A DNA stretch of 64,000 bases from an uncultured Acetatifactor sp. (GTDB lineage Bacteria > Bacillota > Clostridia > Lachnospirales > Lachnospiraceae). Shown here piece by piece: positions 33,324 through 41,504 of this stretch. The translations under genes were made by a program, and so were the position numbers. The stretch covers positions 45,225-109,224 of the forward strand of contig CAJUGL010000004.1 of assembly GCA_910586515.1 (NCBI GenBank), written 5' to 3'. The notes under the pieces are model-generated. The model saw only the letters and a list, made by a program, of their open reading frames with translations. It searched no databases and was not told the DNA's origin. The first letter of the stretch is position 1. Every line of letters starts with the position of its first letter.

Positions 33324-34061
33324 ATGTTAGCGAACAAAGACATTAAAAAATACAATAAAAAGAATACATATTCTTATACATTCGGCGCATTTCCCACATA
33401 TGAATTACTGGAAAACTGCCCGGAATTTGTCGAAAAAGTTTTTATTCATACTACTGCCAATAAGGAAATCTATGATAAAATAAAGCTGTTATGTGACAAA
33501 AACGATATTCCCCTGGTGGTTAATGATAAGCTGTTGGAAAAAATAAGAGAGAAAGACAGCTGTATTGTTGTGGGAGTCTTTCACAAGTTTCAATGTGATA
33601 TCGAACAGGGAGAAAACCATGTAGTATTGGTAAATCCCAGTGATACCGGAAATATCGGAACGATCATTCGAACATGCATAGGATTCGGTATCCGCAATCT
33701 GGCTGTTATAGAACCTGCAGTGGATATTTTTAATCCCAAAGTAATACGGGCTTCCATGGGTTCTTTATTTCATATGCATTTTAAGTATTTTTCATCTTTT
33801 AAAGAATATGTCACAGCATACGGAGCGGACCGGCGCATGTATCCGTTTATGTTAAAGGGCGCAAAGACACTTGGTTCCTTTCAGTTGGACACAAACCATG
33901 CCTTTTCTCTTATTTTCGGAAATGAAGCAACGGGACTGGATGACACTTTTCTGAAAGTCGGCCAGAGTGTGCGCATTTCTCATTCAGATTCCATTGACTC
34001 TCTGAATCTGTCATTAGCTGCCGGTATAGCCATATATGAGTTTACCAAAAACTCTTTTTGA
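33324..34061 (+). CDS. TrmH/SpoU family RNA 2'-O-methyltransferase
   Basis: This is a 245-residue SPOUT methyltransferase with an N-terminal substrate-binding part. The three SpoU motifs are LVNPSDTGNIGTIIRTCIGF, SLIFGNEATGLDD and DSLNLSLAAGIAIYE. It would methylate a ribose in rRNA or tRNA; the target cannot be named. Codon use is AT-rich, unlike TrmL at 12646, suggesting separate ancestry. A 32-bp palindromic repeat lies 15 bases past its stop. Confidence 0.9.
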   Translation: MLANKDIKKYNKKNTYSYTFGAFPTYELLENCPEFVEKVFIHTTANKEIYDKIKLLCDKNDIPLVVNDKLLEKIREKDSCIVVGVFHKFQCDIEQGENHVVLVNPSDTGNIGTIIRTCIGFGIRNLAVIEPAVDIFNPKVIRASMGSLFHMHFKYFSSFKEYVTAYGADRRMYPFMLKGAKTLGSFQLDTNHAFSLIFGNEATGLDDTFLKVGQSVRISHSDSIDSLNLSLAAGIAIYEFTKNSF

Positions 34062-34076
34062 TGCAGTAAAGCTGCC

Positions 34077-34108
34077 GTAATAGTTCAGCATCCTGTCTGA
34101 ACTGCTAC
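34077..34108. repeat. 32-bp palindromic repeat, stand-alone unit
   Basis: Arms GTAATAGTTCAG and CTGAACTGCTAC surround an 8-base centre. The 32 bases match the reverse complement of the left palindrome of the mobile repeat (1957-1988) at 28 positions. It starts 15 bases behind the RNA methyltransferase stop, showing that the palindrome also exists without the rest of the element. Confidence 0.8.
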
Positions 34109-34204
34109 ACACTGCTGTTAAATTGAGAATTTGTTGAAGAAAAACAGCTTGCAATAGCTTTGCGCATATGCTATCATAAATGCAATTCTTAATTCTATAT
34201 TTCA

Positions 34205-34300
34205 GGATGGGAAAAGTTCTGCCACGACAGTCTTTTTCCATATGATAATCGGCTCCTGAAGGGGCTGAATCTGGGCGTTTTGCCTGAAGATATCCGTTGA
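34205..34300 (+). other. Possible C-terminal coding remnant
   Basis: One frame reads GWEKFCHDSLFPYDNRLLKG and on to LGVLPEDIR before a stop, with protein-like composition but no start and a stop just upstream. It may be the tail of a lost gene. Apart from this and the palindrome, the 305-base gap 34062-34367 shows nothing recognisable. Confidence 0.3.
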
Positions 34301-34367
34301 TTATTGAGAAGAGCAGGCAGGCCCATAAGAGTCGCAGAGACAGCCCTCCGGAGTCTGAGAAAAGTCT

Positions 34368-35417
34368 TTACGTTGAAACCTGCCTGCGTTTCTCCAAACT
34401 TATATAAGATTGATAGATAATGACAAATCCCAACGGTCCTGCGATAATCCCCCATAATCCGAACAGCTTGATTCCCGCATAGATAGACAGCAATATCGCA
34501 ATAGGCGAAACGCCGATCTTTTTGCCGATTAACCTGGGTTCCAGCATTTCCCGAATAAAAATGCACGCCACATACAGGAAAATACACACTGCCGCGCTCA
34601 GATAATTTCCGCCGAAAATCTGCTGTATCCCCATGGGAACCAATACCACTCCCGTGCCGATAAACGGAAGAGCATCCAAAATCCCCGCCAGCAGCCCCCA
34701 CAGAATACCATTGTGTATTCCGGAAAACCAGAGTACCGCTGACGCCAGAACGCCGATTATGCTCATGATAATGAGCTGCGCCTTCACAAAAGTCGCTATA
34801 TATCGGATCATTCCGCATATAATTTCCAGATAAACATGACAGTCTTCCCTATCCAGCATTTGATTCATGATATGATCATAGTCTTTGGCCAGCAGCACCG
34901 TAGCAATCAGGAACGTCACCAGAAAACCTCCCACAGAAGCCAGTATCTTTACATAGGTCAGCGACTGAGATAACATCTCGGGCAAAAGCTGCAGCTGAAA
35001 ATAGTCGATTCCGTCCTGAATCCAGCCAAAGAGCAGCCTCTCCAGATAAAGGTTGTCTATGTTCAGCGACCGCCCCACCACATTACAGGTATGATGAATC
35101 AAACCGTACATTTCGGTCTCCAACGAATCCAGACTACGCACAAAGCCAGGCAGACTTCCCACAATCCAGGAAAACAATATCCAGATCAATGCCGCAAGAA
35201 TACCGCAGGCCAGAAGCAGCAAAAGCACTGCTCCGATCTGTCTGTGTATTTTCAGTTTCTTCTGCATTTTCTGAAGAAGGGGACCAAAAATCGTCACAAA
35301 CAGCATGGCCGTCAGCACAGGCGCAGTCAAGGGCGCAAGCACTTTCAGAAAAAAATAAACTGCCCCCGTCAAAAGGAGCAGTACTGCAAATCTGTTTTCC
35401 TTTATTTTATCCACCAT
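34368..35417 (-). CDS. AI-2E family transporter
   Basis: This 349-residue membrane protein has about eight helices and the family features: an N-terminal pair of helices, a long central loop, and the C-terminal LPFIGTGVVLVPMGI and ARLIGKKIGVSPIAI-like segments (seen as EPRLIGKKIGVSPIAILLSI). The family (PF01594) was named for AI-2 export, but members include sporulation protein YtvI and Na+/H+ antiporters, so the substrate is open. It is transcribed alone. Confidence 0.9.
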   Translation of the reverse strand: MVDKIKENRFAVLLLLTGAVYFFLKVLAPLTAPVLTAMLFVTIFGPLLQKMQKKLKIHRQIGAVLLLLLACGILAALIWILFSWIVGSLPGFVRSLDSLETEMYGLIHHTCNVVGRSLNIDNLYLERLLFGWIQDGIDYFQLQLLPEMLSQSLTYVKILASVGGFLVTFLIATVLLAKDYDHIMNQMLDREDCHVYLEIICGMIRYIATFVKAQLIIMSIIGVLASAVLWFSGIHNGILWGLLAGILDALPFIGTGVVLVPMGIQQIFGGNYLSAAVCIFLYVACIFIREMLEPRLIGKKIGVSPIAILLSIYAGIKLFGLWGIIAGPLGFVIIYQSYISLEKRRQVST

Positions 35418-35475
35418 ACAGAACCCTCCGTCCCTTACCGCTTTCCTCTTTTAGTATGGTGAATTTCTGCGGAAA

Positions 35476-36198
35476 TCATAACTGTGAAAATAAGGAAAAA
35501 GCCTTGCCCCGAGGACTGACCCGGAAGTCCATCTTTTGCTTTGTAGAGGGATGCACAAAGGATAAACGGCAGGCGCAGAGCGCTGCATTCCGAATGCCAA
35601 GAGCCTCTGACTTTTCCAATGATTCCCTGCTGCCATACTTTTGGTCTCCCAACAGAGGCATGCCGGCATGCGCCATCTGCGCGCGTATCTGGTGAAAACG
35701 TCCGGTCTCAATACGTATATCAGCTATTGATATATCGTATATTTCTGATTGCTGCCGAATACTGTACGAAAGAAACGCCCGCCGCGCCTCTCTCGGCCGC
35801 GCACTCTCCGGGAAACCTTCCGCAATCACCGCTCTCTTCTCTGCGCTCTTATATAGGTAGTCCTCCAGTTCCCCCTCCCTTATTGCAGGCCGGCCATAGA
35901 TGACCGCGCAGTACTGTTTGCACAGCATGTCCCCTTCTCCCTGCAGCTGAGCGGTAAGGAACGCCGCAGCGGTCTTGTTTTTCCCGAACGCCAAAAGCCC
36001 TTCCACCGGCTGGTCCAGACGATGCACTACCCCCAGATAAGGCGTGCCCGGCTCCGGATTTTCACATCCGCTTTTCAGATAATTTTTCAGCTCGCTGACC
36101 ATGTCCTGCCGTCCTGCCCTGGCTGTCTGCACGGCCAGTCCGGCGGGCTTATACGCCACAAATACATCCCGGTCCTCATAAAGTATCTCAGTCTTCAT
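35476..36198 (-). CDS. RluA family pseudouridine synthase
   Basis: This is a 240-residue enzyme without an S4 domain. The catalytic aspartate is in LGVVHRLDQPVEGLL. Substrate-loop sequences TGRFHQIRAQMAHAGMPLLG (20 residues) and the opening YEDRDVFVAYKPAGLAV are conserved. It isomerises uridines in rRNA or tRNA; the site is unknown. It begins one base after the stop of the RsmF-like methyltransferase, so both RNA-modifying genes are one unit. Confidence 0.93.
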   Translation of the reverse strand: MKTEILYEDRDVFVAYKPAGLAVQTARAGRQDMVSELKNYLKSGCENPEPGTPYLGVVHRLDQPVEGLLAFGKNKTAAAFLTAQLQGEGDMLCKQYCAVIYGRPAIREGELEDYLYKSAEKRAVIAEGFPESARPREARRAFLSYSIRQQSEIYDISIADIRIETGRFHQIRAQMAHAGMPLLGDQKYGSRESLEKSEALGIRNAALCACRLSFVHPSTKQKMDFRVSPRGKAFSLFSQL

Positions 36199-36199
36199 G

Positions 36200-37714
36200 T
36201 CAGCCTTTCCTCAATCCTTTAGGATAATGATTTTTCATGACACCTCCTGCCAGCTTTCCCCAGCCTATACCGAATCCTTCCACACAGACCAGGTACCATC
36301 CTTTCTCTCCTTCCCCGGAGAAAGTGCCTCCTCCAAGGTAAGTGACCAGGTCCGGCGAACAGTCCGAAAACTCCCATCTGCGGGCCGCGCTTCCCGGTCT
36401 CAGCGCCAGCGCCAGAGCATGAGACGGCTGGAAGCGATTCTTCTTCAGTGTCCCCAGATGCAGGCCGGGCCGAACCACCTTAAGCCCCTTCAAAGACGGC
36501 ATTTCCTCAGGCAGGACATACAGATTGTCTCCAAATACAATATATCTGGCTGCTCCTTCCATGCCCGGACTTTCCCCTGTTTTCCGGCTCAAGTCTATGC
36601 GGCAAGTCAGGTTTTCCCTGCAAAAAGCACAGAATTCCTTCCAGGCCGCCTCCGCGTTTCGCTCTACCGTAAATATCCTATCGTTATTTCCGCATGTTTC
36701 CGGCAGATTTCCTTTTTTCCGCAGCACTGCCGCATAATGTCCCTCTCCGCGGATTCTATGCGGCCACAGGCGGAGCGTATTTTCCATCCCGGGCATGTGG
36801 GCCCCGGCGCCGTTCCCCTCAATTTCCTGTACTTCCCCGGCAGCGTCTCCCCCGAGAAATTTTTCTTCATCGAAATACGCCGTGATCCCGTCGCAGCCCT
36901 CCAGTCCCAGCCGGCCCTTGTCAATGGCCATAAGCTGAAAATCTTCGTTCCGTTCCAGAAACCTGCTCACGCTCCCCTCATTCTCCCGGAGAGAAAAGGT
37001 ACAGGTGGAGTACACCAGACGCCCGCCCGGCTTCAGCATACGGGCCGCGCAATCCAATATCCCGTCCTGCCGCTGTGCGCACAGCCTTACGTTCTCCGGA
37101 CTCCACTCCCCGCAGGCCTCCTGATTCTTGCGGAACATTCCCTCCCCGGAACAGGGCGCATCCACCAATACTTTATCAAAGAAACCGGAAAAAAGCCCCA
37201 CAAGACGTTCCGGGGCCTCATTGATGACACAGGCATTGCCTATGCCCATCCGCTCTATATTTTCCGACAGAATCTTCGCCCTTGCCGGATGAATCTCGTT
37301 GCAGACCAACAGTCCTCTCCCTTTCAGCTTTGCCGCAATCTGAGTTGATTTCCCTCCCGGGGCCGCGCACAAATCCAGCACTCTCTCCCCAGGCTGCACC
37401 TCCATCAGCTCCACCGGCGCCATAGCGCTCGGCTCCTGAATGTAGTATAAACCGGCCTCGTGAAAGGGATGCTTACCGGGCTGGTCCTGCCCCCTGTAAT
37501 AATATCCGTCTTCGGCCCAGGGAACTTTTTCCAATACAGCGAAGCTGCCGCTGTCTGTGCCGTACCGCTGTGCCGCGCTGCGCCCCTCCGCATCATATTT
37601 CAGAGGATTCAGCCGAAGGGCCTGGCGGCGCTCCTGGCCGAAAGTTTCCAGAAAGATATCGTACTCCTCCCCCAGCATACAGCGCATTCTCTCCAAAAAT
37701 TGCTCTGGAAGCAT
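36200..37714 (-). CDS. RsmF/RsmB-type rRNA cytosine-C5 methyltransferase
   Basis: This 504-residue NOL1/NOP2/Sun enzyme has the SAM site LDLCAAPGGKSTQIA, VDAPCSGEGMFRKN with the first cysteine, and VYSTCTFSLRENEG with the catalytic cysteine. A C-terminal extension of ~180 residues (LGTLKKNRFQPSHALALAL) follows, as in RsmF. I start at MLPEQFLERM behind GAGGCGGGAC; upstream codons would overlap the response regulator gene. It is co-transcribed with the pseudouridine synthase. Confidence 0.93.
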   Translation of the reverse strand: MLPEQFLERMRCMLGEEYDIFLETFGQERRQALRLNPLKYDAEGRSAAQRYGTDSGSFAVLEKVPWAEDGYYYRGQDQPGKHPFHEAGLYYIQEPSAMAPVELMEVQPGERVLDLCAAPGGKSTQIAAKLKGRGLLVCNEIHPARAKILSENIERMGIGNACVINEAPERLVGLFSGFFDKVLVDAPCSGEGMFRKNQEACGEWSPENVRLCAQRQDGILDCAARMLKPGGRLVYSTCTFSLRENEGSVSRFLERNEDFQLMAIDKGRLGLEGCDGITAYFDEEKFLGGDAAGEVQEIEGNGAGAHMPGMENTLRLWPHRIRGEGHYAAVLRKKGNLPETCGNNDRIFTVERNAEAAWKEFCAFCRENLTCRIDLSRKTGESPGMEGAARYIVFGDNLYVLPEEMPSLKGLKVVRPGLHLGTLKKNRFQPSHALALALRPGSAARRWEFSDCSPDLVTYLGGGTFSGEGEKGWYLVCVEGFGIGWGKLAGGVMKNHYPKGLRKG

Positions 37715-37772
37715 ATCTCTGTCCCGCCTCTTTCTTTTCCTGATCTCATGTTCATCGGAGTATCGATACTTT

Positions 37773-38465
37773 TTACACTTTAAACCGATATCCAACTCCC
37801 CAAATCGTCTCAATATACTGGGGTTTCGCCGTATCCTTCTCTATTTTCTCCCGTATCTTCTTGATATGAACGGTGACGGTGGCAATATCACCTATGGAAT
37901 CCATATCCCAAATCTCCCGGAACAGTTCTTCCTTGGTATATACATGATTGGGATTCTCTGCCAGAAAGGTAAGCAGATCAAACTCCTTTGTGGTAAATGT
38001 TTTTTCTTCGCCGTTTATATATACACGCCGTGCCGTTTTATCTATCCTTATTCCCCTGATCTCCACAATATCGTTCTGCGGTTTCTGATTGGTGCCGACC
38101 AAACGTTCATATCTGGCCATATGCGCCTTTACCCTTGCCACCAATTCGCTGGGGCTGAAAGGTTTGGTCATATAATCATCCGCCCCAAGGCCCAGCCCCC
38201 GGATTTTGTCTATATCATCTTTTTTTGCAGAAACCATCAGAATCGGAATATTTTTCTCTTCCCGAATCTTCCTGCACACCTCAAATCCGTCAAGTCCCGG
38301 AAGCATCAAATCCAAAATAACCAGATTATAATCCCCGTCCAGAGCCATTCCAAGCCCCTCGTCGCCCGAATTGCACGTGTCTACCTTAAAGTCGCTCAGC
38401 TCCAGATAATCCTTCTCCAAATCCGCAATTGCAACCTCGTCTTCAATGATCAGAATCCTGCTCAT
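37773..38465 (-). CDS. OmpR/PhoB family response regulator
   Basis: The 230 residues have a receiver domain (acidic IIEDE, acceptor aspartate in LVILDLMLPGLDG, lysine in DDYMTKPFSP) and a winged-helix output domain (FTTKEFDLLTFLAENP, VTVHIKKIREKIE, WGVGYRF). It follows its kinase by 28 bases. The pair is divergent from the vanG/vanT-like genes and could be their VanR-type regulator, but it shows no VanR-specific features. Confidence 0.93.
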   Translation of the reverse strand: MSRILIIEDEVAIADLEKDYLELSDFKVDTCNSGDEGLGMALDGDYNLVILDLMLPGLDGFEVCRKIREEKNIPILMVSAKKDDIDKIRGLGLGADDYMTKPFSPSELVARVKAHMARYERLVGTNQKPQNDIVEIRGIRIDKTARRVYINGEEKTFTTKEFDLLTFLAENPNHVYTKEELFREIWDMDSIGDIATVTVHIKKIREKIEKDTAKPQYIETIWGVGYRFKV

Positions 38466-38493
38466 ACCTTAACCTGCCTTTCTCCCCATAATG

Positions 38494-39975
38494 TCATCCT
38501 TCATCCTGAAGCTCAATATATTTCCGCAATACAAAATGCATGCATGTACCCTCCTCTTCCCTGCTGGTTGCCCAGATATAGCCGCCGTGATCCTCCACAA
38601 TCTTTTTCACAATGGACAGACCGATGCCGCTGCCGCCCTGGGCGGAATTGCGGGAAGCGTCCGTACGGTAAAACCGTTCAAATATTTTGGGCAAGTCCTT
38701 CTGCGCCACACCCTTGCCGTTATCTTCTATCTCAATCCTGATGGAATCGGTTTCGTCCAGTATCCGGATATCAATCACCCCATGGGGTTTATCCATGTAC
38801 TTGACACTGTTGCTGATGATATTATTGATTACCTTCTTCATCTGTTCCGGATCCGCTATGACAACCGTGTCGGATTTGCTCAGATTAGAGTAATTCAGCT
38901 CTATATTCTTCTGCTCCAGATCCAGCCCTACTTCCTCCACACAGTCCCCAAAATAATCTGCCACGTTAATTCGATGGAAATTATACGGTATTCTATTGTT
39001 GTCAATGCCGGAATAATAGGTCAGCTCGTTGATCAGCCGTTCCATGTCGTTGGCCTTATTATATATGGTCTTAATGTATTTATCCATTTTCTCGGGCGTA
39101 TCGGCCACACCGTCCATAATCCCTTCCACATAGCCCTTGATGGCCGTTATGGGCGTCTTCAGATCATGAGAAATATTGCTCACCAGTTCCCGGTTCTGCT
39201 TCTCACTCTCCCGATTCTCCTCCGTGGTCTCTTTCAGCCTCAGCCGCATATCCTCATAATTGCGGAACAGATCGCCGATCTCCCCCTTGGCGTCCGTCTG
39301 CAGAACAAAGTCGAAATTCCCCTCCTTGATCTTGCGCATGGCCAGATTCAATTCGTTCACCGGCTTGAACACGCCCTGGTGGATCCAGCGGGTCAGCATA
39401 AGGCCCGTAAAAATCAAAATCAGAAAAATCGCCACGAACATATCCACCAGCAGTTTTCTGGAAATCAGAGAATTTACCTTCGTAATTACAAACACGCTCC
39501 CCTGGCTGCCGTCCGGAAAACGGAAATCCAGCTGTTTTACAAACTTGTCAAGCTCGTCATAATAGAGTCCGGGATCCTCTGCGGCCTCCTGCTCTCCGAA
39601 TGCCGGAAGCTTTGGAAAAATAAGCTCTGCAGCCTCCCTGTTGCCGGCATAATAAAGTTCCCTGTCCTTCCTCACCAAAATATAAGTTGTCTTGCGGGGA
39701 ATCAGACTGCTTACCTTCTCCAGGAATTCTCTGTCCGCCAGCGCGGCAGGATCCCTCTCCAACTGATCGCGCAGGCCGAAAAAAATTTCGTTGGTTGCGT
39801 CCACCACTTCCTGCATATTTTCCGTCATAGCCGTATAATCCACCTGGACAACGGGAAAACCTGTCTGTACATTCATCAGATGCAGACCAATCCCGCAAAA
39901 TGCCACCGCCGTCAACACCAACGGAAGAGCGATAATGATGACAAAAGTGACCCTCAGCCTCGTTCTGAATTTCAT
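38494..39975 (-). CDS. Sensor histidine kinase with HAMP domain
   Basis: The 493 residues start with a membrane helix (VIIALPLVLTAVAFCGIG) and an extracellular sensor of ~150 residues. A second helix (LLVDMFVAIFLILIFTGLML) and a HAMP linker come next. The catalytic part follows: phospho-acceptor SNISHDLKTPITAIKGY, N-box MKKVINNIISNSVKYMDK, G-boxes DNGKGV and GGSGIGLSIV. I start at MKFRTRLRV behind AAGGAGCAGGAAG, which leaves the repeat at 40014 in the leader. Confidence 0.92.
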   Translation of the reverse strand: MKFRTRLRVTFVIIIALPLVLTAVAFCGIGLHLMNVQTGFPVVQVDYTAMTENMQEVVDATNEIFFGLRDQLERDPAALADREFLEKVSSLIPRKTTYILVRKDRELYYAGNREAAELIFPKLPAFGEQEAAEDPGLYYDELDKFVKQLDFRFPDGSQGSVFVITKVNSLISRKLLVDMFVAIFLILIFTGLMLTRWIHQGVFKPVNELNLAMRKIKEGNFDFVLQTDAKGEIGDLFRNYEDMRLRLKETTEENRESEKQNRELVSNISHDLKTPITAIKGYVEGIMDGVADTPEKMDKYIKTIYNKANDMERLINELTYYSGIDNNRIPYNFHRINVADYFGDCVEEVGLDLEQKNIELNYSNLSKSDTVVIADPEQMKKVINNIISNSVKYMDKPHGVIDIRILDETDSIRIEIEDNGKGVAQKDLPKIFERFYRTDASRNSAQGGSGIGLSIVKKIVEDHGGYIWATSREEEGTCMHFVLRKYIELQDEG

Positions 39976-40013
39976 CTTCCTGCTCCTTATGTTCCTGAAT
40001 CTGTCCCTGATTT

Positions 40014-40081
40014 GTAACAGTTCAGCGCCACCGCCGCCAGAAAACGGCTGTAACAATCGCGTCTTGAACAAAGCCATTATA
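40014..40081 (-). promoter_or_regulatory. Kinase operon promoter (extended -10) with a half repeat in the leader
   Basis: A minus-strand TGATATAAT extended -10 (TATAAT at 40076-40081) lies 100 bases before the kinase start. Within the leader, 40014-40029 is GTAACAGTTCAGCGCC, identical to one half of the 32-bp repeat. The rest of the 372-base gap up to 40348 has a further dyad, AGGTGC/GCACCT (about 40226-40265), followed by eight A; I cannot assign it. Confidence 0.55.
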
Positions 40082-40348
40082 TCATATCCTTCTATGGAAT
40101 GTATAAAATAAGAAAAATAATATCATAAAATAATTCTTAAGATAATCTTGATTTTGTTTTTTTAAGCCTCCTGCTCTTTACTTTTCCTTCTTTTGGTTGT
40201 AGGATAAAGATTGCGGCAAACTTCCAGGTGCGAGGAGCCGCACTTTGTGTACGGGTCTGCACCTAAAAAAAACAGACAGATAAGAAAGACAAAATAAAAA
40301 AGCTAATAAAAAAATAATTTAAAGAAAGATAAAAGAAAGGCAAAAACA

Positions 40349-41407
40349 ATGAAAAAACTGAATGTCCTTATTTTCTTCGGGGGCTGCTCCCCTGAATACA
40401 GCGTATCCCTTTCCTCCGCTTCCGGAGTCATTCTCAATCTGGACCGGGAAAAATACAATCCTCTGACCGTAGGCATCACCCAGAAGGGTACCTGGTATTA
40501 TTACACCGGCCCTGTAGATAAGCTGCTCAACGACACCTGGCAAAATCCCAGGGACTGTACCCCCGCCGCGCTGTCTCAGAATCGGGAGGATCGCAGTCTG
40601 CTCCTGCTGAAAGAAAACGGCATAGAACACCTTCCGATAGACATTGCCTTTCCCGTTCTCCACGGCGGCAACGGAGAGGACGGCACCATTCAGGGCCTGC
40701 TGGAGCTGGCAGGTATTCCCATCGCAGGCTGCGGCACCTTAGCCTCTGCTCTGGGCATGGATAAAGACCGGGCGCACAAGCTGGTCAAGCTTGAGGGCAT
40801 AAGGGTGCCTCAGCATCTGGTTCTGGTCCGCGATACCCCCTTCTCCCAGGCCCGGGAATTTGCGGCCAAGATCGGTTACCCCATATACGTAAAGCCGGTA
40901 AAGGCCGGTTCCTCTTACGGCGTCACTAAAATTTCCGGTCAGGAACAGCTCTCCGCCGCCATTGAGCTTGCCTTCCAATATGATAATCAGGCTCTTCTGG
41001 AAGAAAATATTGAAGGCTTCGAAGTGGGCTGCGCGGTGCTTGGCAACAATCAGCTCATCACGGGAGAAGTGGATGAAATCGAACTTTCCGGAGGCTTTTT
41101 CGACTTCACGGAAAAATATACCCTGAAAACCTCGGCCATCCATGTGCCGGCCAGAATCGACAGCGCAAAAGCCGCGGAAATCAAGGAAAAGGCCAAGTGC
41201 ATCTATAAGGCGCTGGGCTGTTCCGGCTTTGCCAGAGTGGATATGTTCCTGACGCCGGAAGGAGATGTTGTATTTAATGAAGTCAACACCATTCCCGGCT
41301 TTACGGATCACAGCCGTTATCCCGGCATGATGAAAGCTGCCGGATATTCCTTCCGCGAAGTCCTCACCAGGATCCTGGAACTGGCGCTGGAGAATGACTG
41401 CAGATAA
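40349..41407 (+). CDS. vanG: D-alanine-D-serine/D-alanine ligase, VanG type
   Basis: This 352-residue ATP-grasp ligase joins D-alanine to a second D-residue for cell-wall precursors. It has FPVLHGGNGEDGTIQGLLEL, MDKDRAHKLV, YVKPVKAGSSYGVTK and FNEVNTIPGFTDHSRYP. The omega-loop region EKYTLKTSAIHVPARI (residues ~255-270) and the WYYYTGPVDKLLNDTW segment match my knowledge of VanG, a D-Ala-D-Ser ligase, rather than housekeeping Ddl. The VanT-like gene follows 97 bases on. No VanXY peptidase is present, so resistance cannot be assumed. Confidence 0.82.
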   Translation: MKKLNVLIFFGGCSPEYSVSLSSASGVILNLDREKYNPLTVGITQKGTWYYYTGPVDKLLNDTWQNPRDCTPAALSQNREDRSLLLLKENGIEHLPIDIAFPVLHGGNGEDGTIQGLLELAGIPIAGCGTLASALGMDKDRAHKLVKLEGIRVPQHLVLVRDTPFSQAREFAAKIGYPIYVKPVKAGSSYGVTKISGQEQLSAAIELAFQYDNQALLEENIEGFEVGCAVLGNNQLITGEVDEIELSGGFFDFTEKYTLKTSAIHVPARIDSAKAAEIKEKAKCIYKALGCSGFARVDMFLTPEGDVVFNEVNTIPGFTDHSRYPGMMKAAGYSFREVLTRILELALENDCR

Positions 41408-41504
41408 CAGTACGACAGATATACAGCAGGATAAACGTAATTATATCGGAAATAAATCGGAGGAACGGCAAGTATGGCTGAAATACGGAAAACGGAGGAA
41501 AAAG

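Noticed and set aside
34368..35417. Linking the AI-2E family transporter with LuxS/Pfs as an AI-2 circuit
   Set aside because: The family name is historical and many members are unrelated to AI-2. The genes are 12 kb apart and not co-regulated by any visible site.
40220..40270. Dyad AGGTGC/GCACCT followed by eight A, considered as a terminator or riboswitch before the ligase
   Set aside because: On the plus strand it is followed by A rather than T, and on the minus strand no T-run follows. No T-box or known riboswitch core is visible, so it is left unassigned.
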